Assembly: GCA_025890175.1 (NCBI GenBank)
Contig: JANPYM010000005.1
Span: forward strand, 525,779-589,778
From: Ciborinia camelliae
Lineage: Eukaryota; Ascomycota; Leotiomycetes; Helotiales; Sclerotiniaceae
Length of the DNA stretch: 64,000 bases
Direction: 5' to 3'
A program made the position numbers and the translations under genes. Of this stretch, positions 43,895 through 57,343 are shown piece after piece; the stretch's first letter is position 1; each line of letters begins with the position of its first letter. Under the pieces are notes generated by a model that did no database searches, was not told the origin of the DNA, and saw only the letters and a program-made list of their open reading frames with translations.

Positions 43895-45961
43895 TTTGTA
43901 AATGAGTGTGATTGTTTATTTACAAAAGAATGAGTTAAGTTGGTTGGTTTGATGATTTGATGAAGTGAGACATAGTGAAAGAAGATCTGATATATACCAG
44001 TGTTACAGTCTTGTTCTTGACTTGTAGCATCTTTGTTTTTGGGTTGTGGTTTTTTTTTGGGGGGGGGGGGGGGTTAAGAGAACTTGTTCTTATGTGTGGG
44101 ACAGAATGTTTATTTATTTTTTAGTAATTAACAAAACCTGATCTGGATTTGATATAACCAGTACTGCGTTGTAATAGAGTGTTTGAAAATCCAATACTCG
44201 GCTACTCGACAGCGTTGTTATGCTCTTGCATTGTGGCATCTTTGTTTTGGCATCTTTGTTTTTTATGGAAACTTTTATTCCTGTATATGGAATTATGAGC
44301 ATTTATTTGTGTTTCAGAAATTAATAAAAACTGATTTGAATTTGATATAGCCAATAGTTCTGTAATAGAGTGTCTGAAAATTCTATACTCAGCTAATCGG
44401 CAGTGTTGTGTGCAAGAAAAGAGCTCTTGAAAGAACCCAAGAAAAGTGTTATAAAATGTTGATGAATGTAATCTCTTAGAATGAACTTTCTACTCCAGTA
44501 TATTATTGATAGAGATGAGTTAAATAGGATAAAAGACTAGTTGTAAAATCCTCGACTTCGAGGAAATATTTTTATCTTTGAAGCTAATCAATGAATTAGG
44601 ACATATGAAAATATGAACCCCTCGAGAGACTTCGAAAGTTTAAGCATATGATATCAAATTGAGGAATTTCGCAACTTATATACAAAAGAGAAGCCAATCC
44701 TCTAATGGCGAAGTAGAGAATGACTTCAACATGGAAAATATCTGACGAAGAAGAAAGATCCTGGAGCTGAAGATGACTCTGACCGGGAAGATGATACCAG
44801 TGTGGATAATTGCTTTAATGCGGAGTATACTCTCTGTAGTAGAGGACTCTTACTCTTGAAGAGATGAGGCAGATGCCGAGTGATCATTTCAAGTTGGAAG
44901 ATAATGATTGATCCTCTGGATCATCTTTTCTAGGCGGCGCAACTCACCTTGCTTGCCGGTCAGAGTCCGCAAGTCATTGTTAAGACTCTTTAATATGGTT
45001 TCCCACTTTTGACATTGTTCTAGAGCTATTTAGAATATTAGCGCGCAATGTTAATAACCCCCCCCTATTTTGAGGGAATCTGCAAATAGAGATTAATCTA
45101 TATTTAAAATATCAAGCAAGATTTATAAAGTTAGCTGTGACCAAAACGATCAGCAAGCACCTTTCATAATGAGAGTATAAAGAGATAAATGGATTGATGA
45201 ATTTAATAGATTTGAACCAATACACTCGACTATTCACTAGGGAATATCAGAGAAGATGAAATACAAGAGATGGTATTTGAACCGAAACAAATTGTTTTGT
45301 TTAGATGGAGATGGGGCTGATCTTCCCCCTCTTTCCCCCGGTTGCCAGAAAACCGAGGTGATTCCCCAAAAGCTACATTCCATCCAGCCTCAACAAAGAA
45401 AAGCCATGAAGTATACAGGTCCCAGGTCTATCGCTTATTTCAACCCCAGCCACGCGGAAATCAATTGGGAATGTAGTATAAGAAGGTCTCCAGCACCCTC
45501 TGGTTCAACCCAAGCAAAATAAGAACAGGAATGATGGAGGGGATTCAAACAGTCCACGATGACGCGAAGGATATTTTAGACACAGGACTTCTGAATGAGC
45601 AAAGAAGGGATGAAATATAGCAATATGGGATGAAAGAGCTGGTTATATGCAGCTTGATAGAATATATTCAATGGAATATCGAATTTTTGCGATATCCCCC
45701 ATGTATCTATTAATATCTCATAACTTGTATGAAGTCCGGAAAAAAAGGACTATTTTTCCCTCAACGCCACTGATGCATACCCAAATATCCATCCATTTAT
45801 ACATTTGCCATGAAATAATGCTAGCTTAATGATTCTTTTCTCCCATGCCTGCAACGAAAATATCATGAATATTGTACGAGATGATTGAAAAATATGCAAA
45901 AACTCCCAGCCAATCAATGCATGCGCCCATCCCCTTGGATATCAAAAAATAAGATCAAAGA
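43895..45961. other. 2-kb intergenic region
   Basis: Contains a G15 run at 44059-44073, the direct repeat listed separately, and AT-rich DNA. An 88-codon ATG frame at 45256-45522 has no recognisable features and is not called. Confidence 0.5.
44109..44408. repeat. Imperfect direct repeat, two copies ~110 bp, offset ~192 bp
   Basis: Copy one (44109-44218) and copy two (44301-44408) share TTTATTT, ACTGAT/CCTGAT, ATTTGATATA, TGTAATAGAGTGT, TGAAAAT and CAGxGTTGT blocks in the same order. They differ by substitutions and small indels. Confidence 0.7.
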
Positions 45962-47771
45962 TCAAAGCGAGAAATCAAACTCCTTAAAGGCGGCCTTAAA
46001 AGCCTCAGCGTCTTGCTTCTCTTCATCTTCCGTTTGGGCACAATCCCTCCACTGAATCCTCTTCTCCAAACTCAACAATTTCGCCAGAACCGTTCGTCCG
46101 AATTGGAGATTGAAGCGAACATTCCAATCAAACGGCATCGTGATACATTTCGTAATTCCTTCTGGAGTTTCTTCAGTAGGGGGTGTCCAGATCCATACAC
46201 GGAAGAAATCACCATCGTTTTGGCCGATTTCTGGATCTCTGACCTCGAACGCTGGGTATTTGAGGTTTTCGGCTTCAACGCGAAAGGCGGCTTCAACGAG
46301 ACCTTTTTGGATTGTTTCAGTAGGCATGGGGATGAATTGCCAGTGTGTATGGACACCATTTCCTTTACTGATTTCGTACGTGACAGCACCAAGCTTATTT
46401 TCACTTCGTCGTGCAATCATTTTCTGCAAGGACTCTTTGAATTTGTTCATTTCAGTGTAGGTTTTTTGTTTGGATTCCTCATCGGGTATTGATGCCAATG
46501 TGGGAGAATGGGTAAGTGGGATGATGAGGGCGTGAGCAGGAAAATCGACGCCTAAAGAAGCGTTGGTAGTAGCTGTAGTCAGAGGACCTTTCGCAATTGT
46601 TAAATATGCTTCGTCGCCAATCGAGGAGATAAGATGAGTAGCCAGATTTGGATTCGACAGACAGAAGAAACATTCGCCAGGCCCTGGAGGTGGTTGTCTT
46701 TGACCTCTACGTCCTCGACCACGTTTATAATCATTTCCTCCGCCATACCTGGAATAAGGTTCCGGCTCAAGGGCTGTTCTTTTTCTCTCGTTAGGCCGAA
46801 CTACAAATGGTGATGCCGTGGTGCCGGCAGGCAATGGGGCAAGTGGATCAACTGTTGGTTGTAACGTGAACGCATATAGAGCTTTCTGTTTCTTAGAGTT
46901 TCCATATGGTGCTAAAGATATAAATCGAGTAAGAGGTCGGAAGTCGGGAGAATCTGGGGTTGGGGCGTGAAAGAAAGGTTCTCTCTCATAAAAGTAATCT
47001 GGAGATACAGAAAAGTGATAACGTGGTTTCAAAGCTGCAGAAAGATCTGCGATATGATCTCCAGCAATAGGGTCCTTGCAGTCATCGGGAATTGGTATTT
47101 TGGAACCTGTTCGAATCGACTTAGGCCAAGATGTTGTAAGAAGAATATCCGCCGTGTGCGCCCCGTGGAGAGCCTTTGCATCCCCAACGGTATGAAATGG
47201 TAAATACGATTCCATAGATAATCCTCCAATTATATTCTTATCGAGTTGACCGCCGAGCGCAACTATTTTGATTCCTTCTGAAGTCTTCGTAGTACTTCTC
47301 TTTGCGAGGTAGTGTAGGTTTGGACATATCTAAGACAATGAGTAAACGCATTTTGTGGGTATTCGAAGGGTGATTTGATATACCTCCTCATCTTTCTCAA
47401 TCTTCTCAATGATTCTCTTTGGCAGAGGTGATGACCCGACAGTAAAATATGTAGGTAATGGTATGGATATCTTTCCCGAAAGAAGGTCTGTAACTGTGTC
47501 ATCGGCTTCTGTATCTTCAGCCCCTGCGAAAAGATTTCCAGACACAATAGCAAGGGCAAAGTTATTCTTGAGCTGTAGCGACGTCAATTTGGTAAAGGCG
47601 TGTCGTATTTGACCATTAATGTCACCGAGAACAATTCTATAAACCGATTCGTTAGTTGACTTCAAAAAAGTGAGATAGATATGTTTATATGCGATTATGG
47701 CTGAAAAGCTCAAAGATGCAGTCAATACCCATTGACCTAGGGATAGAGAATACTCACATCTTGGATTCCAT
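45962..47771 (-). CDS. drn1: Drn1/CWF19-like lariat-debranching-associated protein
   Basis: Three exons: 47771-47758 (14 nt), 47636-47384, 47329-45962, total 544 residues. The mini-exon encodes MESK plus two bases. Splicing gives MESKIIVLGDINGQIRHAFTK, the typical start of the metallophosphoesterase-like N-domain of CWF19L1/Drn1. A linker rich in Arg/Gly precedes the CwfJ C-terminal domains: ECFFCLSNPNLATHLISSIG and a HIT-like core (PAHALIIPLTHSPTL, GVHTHWQFIPMP), then the second CwfJ domain (CITMPFDWNVRFNLQFGR). Drn1 associates with the debranching enzyme Dbr1 in turnover of spliced intron lariats in the nucleus. The start is 297 bases from that of utp20 on the other strand. Confidence 0.92.
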
Positions 47772-48067
47772 GTTGACCTTTTGAGTATCCGGGTCGTGGG
47801 GGGCAAAAGGCAGTTGTGAAGCTCAGATACTTGTAAATAGGGAACCTACTGAGAGATAATATTTACTTTTTTGCGACGGGATCGAGTTTTCGATAAGAAA
47901 GCTCGAAAGCTCATATCTTAGCTCCACGCTAGAGCCCAACTAGAAAAGCGGGATCTTCTGCCGGGCGGTCAAGCAATTGGAGTAAAAAAATAAAAGTTTC
48001 CGTCCTCATGCAAATATCCAGAATCTGTAGCGGATATCGTAGATTGGGGACGACATAATACTCTACG
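47772..48067. promoter_or_regulatory. Shared divergent promoter of drn1 and utp20
   Basis: Only 296 bases separate the two start codons, so both promoters must lie here or overlap. The AAGCTCGAAAGCTC-like repeat near 47900 and CCGTCC/CGGGATC segments are visible, but I recognise no named element. Confidence 0.6.
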
Positions 48068-51000
48068 ATGCCTGCCACAACTTCTGGAAGGATAATTAAG
48101 ACCCGAAAGGGCAAGAAGGGTACTGCCCATCAGAAGAATCATCGATGGGAATCTTTTACAACAAAAATCTCGAAATTAAACTCCCTCGACCCGTTACGAA
48201 GAGTTCGCAGACATGACCTTGATGCCGAAGATATTTCTGCGACCACCTCATATTTCAAAGCCAGTCTGGAGAAATGGGCCGAACTCAATCTATCATCTGC
48301 CTTTATTTCCTTCACGGAAGAAGTCCTTCCACTATGCGACAGTTTACCGCAAATTCTACATTTTGAGGACAAGATTATGGGCCTCTTCGTTACGTATATG
48401 GAGGGAAAGCAGAGGGAATCATTGGAGCCGTTGTTGGAGTTAATTACAGACTTTGCGCATGACTTGGGACCTCGATTCGAAAAGCATTATGCGAAAGCTC
48501 TGGAATTGGTTACATCGATAGCAGGAACTCCCCAAGATGTCGCAGTTATAGAATGGAGCTTTACATGTTTAGCATTTCTGTTCAAATATCTGTCAAAACT
48601 TATTGTACCAGATTTACGTCCCACATACGATTTAATGGCACCACTACTCGGAAAACATCGTCAACCTCCACATATTGCCCGGTTCGCTGCGGAAGCTATG
48701 AGTTTTCTTATCAAAAAAGCCGGCGCACCAGCCCACAGAGAGAAGGCTCTTCCATTAATCGTACATCATGCGAAGTCAGATCTCCTGAGTATCGCAGACA
48801 CGAAACAATTTGGCCTCTACTACCATGGAATAATGACCTTGTTCGCGGAGGCTATGAAGGGCAATGGACTGAGTGTACATACATCGGGTCCGGCAGTCTT
48901 CAAGTCGCTTTTCCTAGCCATTGAGGAGAGTGATTTTGGGGAAAAGGAGGCCCTACCATGGGTGGACGTCATATGTGGTGTACTAACCAGTATCATTCAT
49001 CATACGACCCCGGAGACCTTCAAAGAGATCCTAGAACTAGTATTAGAGGAGGCAAATACTATTACCGACTCCTTCACAGAAGCTAAGACTATGTATAATT
49101 TCAACAAATTACTACTATCAGCACGGACGATAGGGATTGTGGCCGGTGTTCGACGCGCATCGCGAGTTCAAAATTGGCCATCCCTTCTCCAGGCGTTATC
49201 TAGTATACTACGAGCAGTCTCCAAGAACGCATCCTTAGTGGAGGCGGATGACAAACATCTGGATCTGTGGAAATACTTGATCGAGAGCACAGCTATTGCT
49301 CTTACATATTCCCCAATGGACTCCAGTATACCTTTTATTTCTCCTTTTATGGATGCTCTGACGAAAGATCCATTGGCAAAATGGTTCTTGACATTCTGCT
49401 CCTATTTGTCGCAAGGAGAGCCTGAGCGCTTCCGTACTATTGCGTTGCCTTATTTTCAAAGGTTGATTTACTCCATTCTTATATCTTGATTCGTTGCTAA
49501 CTCAACCATAGATTTATTGTTACACACTGGTCTGATGCCGAAAATGGAGATACATTGTGTGTGCTGTTACCAAAAATGGTATCATCTGGAGTACTCCCAA
49601 GTCGATATGGAAAGGATGCATTTTCGCTACCTCAATCTTGGCAGGACCAGATTGTCAGTAAATTCGAACGGCTAGAGTTGCAACCTTTCCCCGAACAAGT
49701 ATCACCAGCTACCTATAATCGTAGCCCAAAAACATGGCATGATCGATGCTTACCTAAATATAATGCTCTATTGGAAATTTTGGAGTGCACTGCTGTACAC
49801 CCTTCAACGAATGCAAGAATTGCAGAAATCCTACTCCGCAAACTTAAACTTGCGCTCAGACCATCTTCTTCACTTGCACCGGAAGAAGCTCATTTCATTG
49901 TTGGTCGAGGTTTTAGCTCCTTTTCTCGCATGACAAAAGGAGCTGGTGAAGTCGACAGGGCTTTGGAACCATTATTACGCGCAGCTGCTCCCCGTTATGC
50001 TCGATTACCCAATTTTCTAGAAGCTCTATTAGGCTACAAGGCAAGCCTCAAATTATCCCCCAAACCTGATAATGGGAAGGCAAGCGATGAAGAGGATACA
50101 AGCGACTCGGAAGCAGAATTCGACCTTTTGGTTCGATCTCTGGTAGAGAACCTTTCATCAGAGTCTAGCGAACTCCGCCTTCTTTCTCTGCGACTACTAG
50201 AACATATTCATGATACCGACCATGGTGTATCTTCGGAAGCAATTACACTCATGATTATGATCGAGCAAACACCCTTAGATTTGCAATCTGCTCGTTCTGC
50301 TTCTATGCACATCCGCAAATTAGCTTCGATTTATACTTCGCAAATGGCCATACCTTGGATGAAATATGCTATACCGTCATTCTGCTTTGGTATGCTTACT
50401 GTGAAGATGGCACAAATCTGGGACGATGCTAGTGCTGCTCTCAAACAGATCGCTGAATCGAAGGTTGGGGAGGAAGCAGTTGCTGTATTGGCATTTAAAT
50501 GGTTGGAAACTCCATCAGTAAGATGGAGTGGACCTCCAGCACCAACAGAAAAAGATCAAAATAATGGGTTGACTGACTTTGAATGCTCCAATCTTAACAA
50601 TCTGGACAAACTTGGAACTGAGACCAACTCGGAAGTTATCAATGCTCGTGATACTATGCTTCAAAAATTCGAGGTCGCTCAACAATTGGTTGATGCCCAA
50701 CCCAGCACCGCCAGATCTCAAGCACTTCGTGTTTTAGCTGCAATTCCTATGATTGGCGAAAGACGGTCTCGACAACTCATTCCAATGTTCCTTTCTTGGG
50801 CCAGTAAAACCTCTGAGGAGGTTGATCAGGCTGGAGACGAGGATGAAGCAGTTGTAAGTGATTGGACAAGGAAAGATCAGAAGGGGCTTTTGGACGTGTT
50901 GGGCCTATTTGGCAATCCAAGGTCTATTTTCAAAACTGATGAGGTTTATGAAGCACTTTTGCGATTACTGGCAAATGGTGACATCGAAACCCAGAAATCT

Positions 51001-54000
51001 GCCCTGAAGGCTGTTTTGGCGTGGAAAAACAAGAGCGTCAAACCATATCAGGAGAACCTCTCGAATTTGCTCGATGAAGCTCGCTTTAAGGATGAGATTA
51101 CTATTCTCCTTCAAGGGCAAACCTTGGTTCAACCTGAGCATCGAGAAGCCCTTATGCCAATCCTTCTTAGATTGCTCTACGGACGCACAATATCTCGAAA
51201 GGGTGCTGCAAGTGGAAAACAAGGTATGGAGGCAAGAAGGTTGACAGTGCTAAGAAATCTGAGCGTTGAAGATGTCGGAGGATTCTTAGATATCGCTCTT
51301 GGTAATCTGAAACATCTAGACTTAATAAAAGATGGAGCAGTTCAGAATTCAGTCTTTGAAAAGGAGCTATTGAGCGCCAGGAAGCAAGTTGGTTTCACAA
51401 ACATGATGGAAGCAGTCCTGAGAGAGTTAGCCACGAAGGTTGTACCCCTTACCCAAAAGTTACTGGAAGCTGTCTTGTATTGCTTGGTAATAGCTTCACG
51501 GCAGTTACAGGGTGAGTCGGTTGAAGATACCGAACATGACGAAGAGTCCAGCAAAATCTCCTTGTTCAAAGTTGTTCGACAGACTGGATTGAAGTGTCTC
51601 ATACTCTTGTTCAACAATTCGACAGACTTCGACTGGTCTCCATATGTAGACCTAATTGTGACCGAGATTATTCTACCCAGACTTGACAACCTACCAATTG
51701 AGACGGCGCAGGGCATCTCCGGTCTCCTTCGATTGTTCTCCGCCTGGTCAGCCTCGATGAAGACGGTTTTACTTCTTGGTAGCCATGACCAAATCTTACC
51801 GAAGGTGGCAGAGTGTCTAGCACCTCCAAAATCCAAGGATGAAGTGAAACTTTTCGCCCTTTCCATTATCCGGGGTGTTGTCAAGTGTGCACAAGAAGAA
51901 GAGGCTGGAGGAAATGCAGTTGTGAAGGAGAAGCTTTTAACCCCGAATATGGATCACTTCCTTATTCAAATCGGTGGAATTCTTCGCAATCAAAATGATA
52001 TGAGCAAAGACCTATTAGAAGGCTGCGTTGAAACTGTCTCCGAGCTAGCACCTTTTGTCTCAAACTCGACACAGGGCCGCAATTTGGTTGATGTATCGGT
52101 GTTCTTACTCGATCAACCCTCACGAAGGGTGACTCCCAAGACAAAAGCCGGTTTGCTTTTGGTTCTGGAGCACTTTGTACCTCTCTACGATCTTCAAAAT
52201 GATGCGGACCTCAAGGATCGTGTCTATAATACCGTTACATCTCTTTTTGGCTTTTTCAAAGACAAGATAAGTAGGGAAGTCTTATCTCGAGTACTGTTAG
52301 TGTACTCTGACAAAGACCCTGTACTGAAAGAAGTCGCTGCGTTATGTTTGGATCTCAATTCTTTCGCTGAAGGACGACTCGATGAACCAGATTACGATCG
52401 CCGGCTCAAGGCTTTCAACGTAGTCAACGCAAAAAGAGATGTCGACTTCAATGCACATCAATGGACTCCACTGCTCTTCAACATGCTTTTCTATATCAAA
52501 CATGATGAAGAGTTTGGAATATTGTCATCGAATTCTTCCGATGGAGTTTGTCGATTTATCGAAACGGCAAAAGATGCCAAACAAACTCCAGAGTCACCGG
52601 CCTTCCAAAACATGCTTTCCACCATCCTAATTCCGGCTTTATTCGCTGGTGTCCGTGAACCTTCAGAAATTATACGTCGTGAATACATGAAAGTCATGGC
52701 TCATTTGATTCGCAACTTTCCGGATTGGTCTGAAGTCAGCGATATGCACAATCTCTTGGCTGGTGAGGATGAGGTAGAATCTTCTTTCTTCAACAACATC
52801 ATTGCAGCAGGTAAAGGCCGACAGTCGAGCGCTTTAGGACTACTTTCGTCCGCTGCAGAGAAAGGAGAGTTGAGTAGCAAGAATGTCAGCCACTTCTTCA
52901 TACCTCTCATCGAACATTTTATTTTTGACAGAGCAGAGGGCAATGATGGACATAACCTTGCCGCCGAAGCTACAACTACCGTTGGAATTCTTTCGGGTTC
53001 GCTGGAGTGGCCACAATATCGTGCCATGCTAAAACGATTTATTGGATATGTTCAGGCCAAACCTGATCTCGAGAAGCAGATTATCCGTTTACTCGGCAAG
53101 GTTATCGATGCCTTGGCCCTTGCAGCACAACCTCCTGTCGATACGGATATGGAAACCGAGATCCCGAAGATTCAAAGCAAATTGGCTACTACGATGCCCA
53201 AAGAGCCCAAGTTTTCAGATGATCTTACTTCCAACATCCTACCACCTTTGACTGATTATCTTCACGATAAAGATGAATCAACTGTCAGTTTGCGTGTTCC
53301 TGTTGCCGTCATAGTCGTTAGGCTCCTGAAACTATTACCACAAGAGAAAATGAATGAACGACTCCCCGCAGTTTTGACCGATATCTGTCATATTCTCCGA
53401 AGTAAAGCACAGGAATCGCGAGATCTAACTAGAGATACCTTGGTTAAAATCTGCGTCTTACTTGGTCCATCCTGCTTTGGGTTTGTGCTGAAAGAGCTTC
53501 GAAGTGCTTTGGCCAGAGGTTCTCAACTTCATGTCCTTTCATACACAATGCATTCAATGTTGGTAGCCACGACACCAGAGTATGCCCCAGGTGACCTTGA
53601 TTACTGCCTGCCTTCAATAGTCGCCATCATCATGGATGACATTTTCGGTGCTGTCGGACAGGAGAAGGATGAGGAGGGGTATATCAGCAAGATGAAGGAA
53701 GTCAAGAGTAGCAAAAGTCACGATTCTATGGAATTGATAGCCAAAACAGCAACTCTTAGCCGCCTGACAGATTTAATCCATCCAATTCGAGTGCTGCTAA
53801 AGGAGAAGCTAAATATTCGTATGGTTCGAAAAATCGATGAACTTCTAAACAGAATCAGTTCTGGTTTGCTCAAAAACACAGCTGCCGGAAGCCGTGATAG
53901 TCTCGTCTTCTGCTACGAAGTTATTCAAGATGTATACAACAGTCAAAAGCCTCAAGCAAAGGGAGGCAGGGACGACTACAGACTTAAACGCTACTTACTG

Positions 54001-56043
54001 CAAAAGGGTGCCAAGAGAGGTGGAGACCGTGGTGCTACGACAATCTATACCTATAAGCTTGTTAGATTTGCCTTTGATGTTATGAGATCTGTGCTCAAGA
54101 AGCACGACAATCTTCGAACACCTAGCAATCTTGCAGGTTTCATTCCGATCATTGGCGATGCAATTGCTCAAGGAGAGGAGGAGATCAAGGTTGCGACATT
54201 CAAATTGCTTAGCACAATCGTGAAAGTTCCGCTTAAAGTTGAAGGTGACGGGACGAATCTCTACAGAGTCGCCACAGCTGAAGCTATCAAATGCATATCT
54301 GGATCCTCTTCAACCACGTCGGATATTGCTCAGGCTGCTCTAAAGCTGATCTCGGCTGTTCTTAGAGACCGTAAAGATGTCCCAGTCAAGGACAGGTCAG
54401 TTGATGATATACTCGAAAGAATGAAGGAGGATATGACAGAACCAGAGCGACGTCATGTCACATTCAATTTCTTGAGAGCTATTTTGGACTCGAAGGTTGA
54501 GACTGCCGTCGTATATGATACTCTTGATTATGTTGGTACGGTGATGGTAACAAACGACGATAAAGACACTAGGGACTTGGCACGTGGTGCATATTTCCAC
54601 TTCCTCAGAGACTTCCCGCAGAAGAAAAGTCGATGGACCAAACAGTTGGCATTCATCATTGCAAACCTCAAATACGAGAGGGAAGGTGGAAGGTTGTCGA
54701 TACTCGAAGTTATCCATCTTCTATTATCGAAATCCTCGCATGATTTCGTTCAAGAAGTTTCAGCAACATGTTTTGTACCTTTGATTTTTGTTCTTGCCAA
54801 TGATGACAGCGAGAAATGCCGTATGGCAGCCGGAGAAGTCCTCAAGGAGATTTTCAAGAGGGCCGATCAAGAGCGCCTGACGTCTTTCCTCACTCTTCTT
54901 CGATCATGGATCAAACAAACCGAGAATACTTCGGTTGTTCGATTGGCTTTACAAACTTATGGGTTCTACTATAATTCCCAGGATGAAGTAGAAGATAGCG
55001 ATGTCAAGATCTTACTTTCTTCTGTATCAGAGACAATTGGCACTGCAAGCGATCATGAGGCGGACTGGGAGTTGATCTACGCAGCCCTTCAGCTTACTAC
55101 AACCATGTGTCAGAAATTTCCCGATGCACTTCTGGCCTCCAAGACATCATCCTTGTGGTCCGCTGTCCGAGTATGCCTATCATACCCTCATGCATGGGTC
55201 AAATTATCTGCAGCTAGACTTACCAGCACATACTTTGCAGACTTTGCAAGAACCAATGCTGAAGCTGGCCTTGAAGGCTTGCCTCTCAAAGGATCTCGTG
55301 GTCTCAAACTCAGCGGGGACGATATTTGTGATTTCATTCGTCGCATAGTTGCAATGTTCAAAACACCCGGACTTACCGAACTACTCGCGGAAGAAATTGT
55401 GAAGAATCTTATCTTCCTCGGTCGCTGCGCCGGATCCAATAATTTGAAATGGAAATCATCTCAAAAAGCCGACGCAGAGGAGGAAGAGTTGGAGGCCGAG
55501 GCTGAGGCTGAAGGTGAGGATGAGGATGAGCTTGTGCACAACACGGCTCTACAATATCTTTTCGGTCGTTTGTCATTCATATTGAGAAGAGAAACATCTC
55601 CACCACGAGCATCGGCCCTCATCCCCAAGACCTCTTCCCTCCAACTCCTCCAAATCCTCAGCAGCAAACTGGAAGCCACATCCCTCGTGCCCTCCCTCCG
55701 CACCATCCTCCTCCCGCTCCAAAATCTCACGGATCCCTCGATCCCCATGCCCTACTCCACCGACGATATCTTCCGCACCAACTACGAAGCGTTGAAAACC
55801 TCGAGCGAGGAATTGCTCGAGATGTTGAAACGGAAAGTCGGCACGATGGATTACTCGGATGCGCTGTTGAAGGTTCGAGAGGGGGTGAAGGAGAGGAGAG
55901 CGATGAGGAGTGGGAAGAGGAAGATTGCGGCGGTTAGTCAGCCGGAGAAATTTGGCGAGGAGAAGAGGAGGAAGGGCGAGAGAAAGAAGGAGAGGAGGAA
56001 GGAGAAGGGCGCTGAACATAGTAAGAAGAGGAATATGTGGTAG
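48068..56043 (+). CDS. utp20: Utp20, U3 snoRNP/90S pre-ribosome HEAT-repeat protein
   Basis: Two exons, 48068-49461 and 49512-56043, joined across a 50-nt intron (GTTGAT donor) within CAA-AG|A-TTT, giving 2641 residues; yeast Utp20 is about 2490 and human about 2785. The N-terminus (KTRKGKKGTAHQKNHRWESF followed by TTKISKLNSLDPLRRVRR) is the recognisable Utp20 start. The rest is alpha-solenoid HEAT-like helices throughout, with an acidic tract near residue 2450 (EEEELEAEAEAEGEDEDE) and a strongly basic, nucleolar-type tail (GERKKERRKEKGAEHSKKRN). Utp20 is a structural component of the small-subunit processome needed for 18S rRNA maturation in the nucleolus. The gene is the largest in the window and uninterrupted after the one intron. 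It shares a promoter region with drn1. Confidence 0.93.
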
Positions 56044-56766
56044 TGTACTGTAGTGTCGTGGCGATCCATGTGTGAGATGTGGTGGGGTGGGGTAGGGTGG
56101 TAGTGAATTTGGTGGTGGAATTGGGAGTGGCGTTTTTGTTTTTAAGGGTAGGGAAAATTTGTACAATGGCTTGATTTGCATTTTAAAGTAGAATACCAGT
56201 AATTGAATTGTTTAGAGTATATGGATATCCATATTTGATTGCTTACTGTTTGAGGGGTGAAAATTCTGTCTATCTTATTGAGTGAGACTTGCTATATATC
56301 TAATCTACATGGTATCGTACAAGCCTGACCTACATATTCCTACATTTTGAATCCGCCAACGCCTAACTTTTTATACAATATTCTCATCTCATTTCATGTC
56401 ATGTCGCTAAAATTCGAATTTCGTTCCTTCGCGAATGTGTATCGTCATCTCCTTCTATCTCCAGGTATTCTTGCAGAATATATACACACCACATTTGTCG
56501 GAATTGAAGTCGTTGTTTACTTGTTTGTGTCTTGAGTGGGCCGTGAAATTTCCCATGTTGTTCTTTATATCCGAATTTTCTGGGTCCTGGCTTTGACCGA
56601 TTAAGATTTATCGTATCCCGCGGGCATGTACTCCAAATGCCTGCTTAATCTCGCCATTCTCTCCCACATTTTTGTCATGCGTCTTATTCCCCAAGTATGC
56701 AGTATTCAGAATTCAGTATACATCGTCCGTCACCCATCGCATTACCAATAAACCACCTCCACACCC
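56044..56766. other. Intergenic, convergent 3' ends
   Basis: AT-rich 3' flanking DNA between utp20 and zim17; no feature seen. Confidence 0.5.
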
Positions 56767-57343
56767 TTACCCGGTAATCCCAGCATTCCCCTCCTCATTC
56801 CCCTCCCCCTCCCTCTTCCTCACGGTCGTACTCCCATCACTCCAAAACTCCAAATTCCCATCCTCGCTCAACGAGCCCTTCTTAACCAGTTCCCCCCCGC
56901 TCCCTCATCAAATCCTCAATCGTCAACTTGCGATCCCCAAAGATTCCCAGGTGGTCACTGATGACATGGCGGTTTTTGCAGGAGGGACAGGTTATCAGCA
57001 CGGATCCGGAGTGGTATCCTTGTTTGGAGATTCGGTGCGTGCTCCGCGTGGAACAGGGCGTGCAGGTGAATGTTAGGTCGTAGGAGGGTTGGGGGGGGCG
57101 CGGGGTGGAGGGGGNNNNNNNNNNGGGGGTGGAGGACGAGGAGGAGGGAGGGGAATCGGTGAGTGGTTTGGGGGCTCGGGTGCCGGTGCTGTGGTGGCGG
57201 TGCGTGGTGAGGAGTGAGGGTGTTTGGGTATGTTTATATAAAGGTTTCGGGTATGCGCAAATAAGAGGTTGAGTCGTCTTGCGACTTGTTTGTCGGGATA
57301 AAGCCCGAAAAGCTGCGAACGTAGAGGATTTAATCGACATCAT
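56767..57343 (-). CDS. zim17: Zim17/Tim15/Hep1 DNL-type zinc-finger mitochondrial chaperone; frame interrupted
   Basis: Start at ATG 57343 (a second ATG lies one codon on). The N-terminal ~60 residues are basic and Ser/Thr-rich with no acids, as in a mitochondrial presequence. A 10-N gap (57115-57124) falls in a Ser/Pro linker. The DNL zinc finger follows: LTFTCTPCSTRSTHRISKQG, then ITCPSCKNRHVISDHLGIFG, with CxxC pairs and a DHL in place of the common DNL. The literal frame stops at 56882 after RERGGTG. One base less in the G7 run at about 56892-56898 would continue GELVKKGSLSEDGNLEFWSD to a stop at 56767, which is what I expect of fungal homologues, so the coordinates given include that tail. 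Zim17 keeps matrix Hsp70 soluble during protein import. The frameshift is more likely a sequence error than a mutation. Confidence 0.82.
57115..57124. other. Assembly gap of 10 Ns inside zim17
   Basis: Ten undetermined bases in a G-rich (C-rich coding strand) stretch. The true gap length is unknown, so linker length in Zim17 is uncertain. Confidence 0.99.

Noticed and set aside
45256..45522. ATG-initiated 88-codon frame
   Set aside because: No domain, poor context and simple composition; likely chance.
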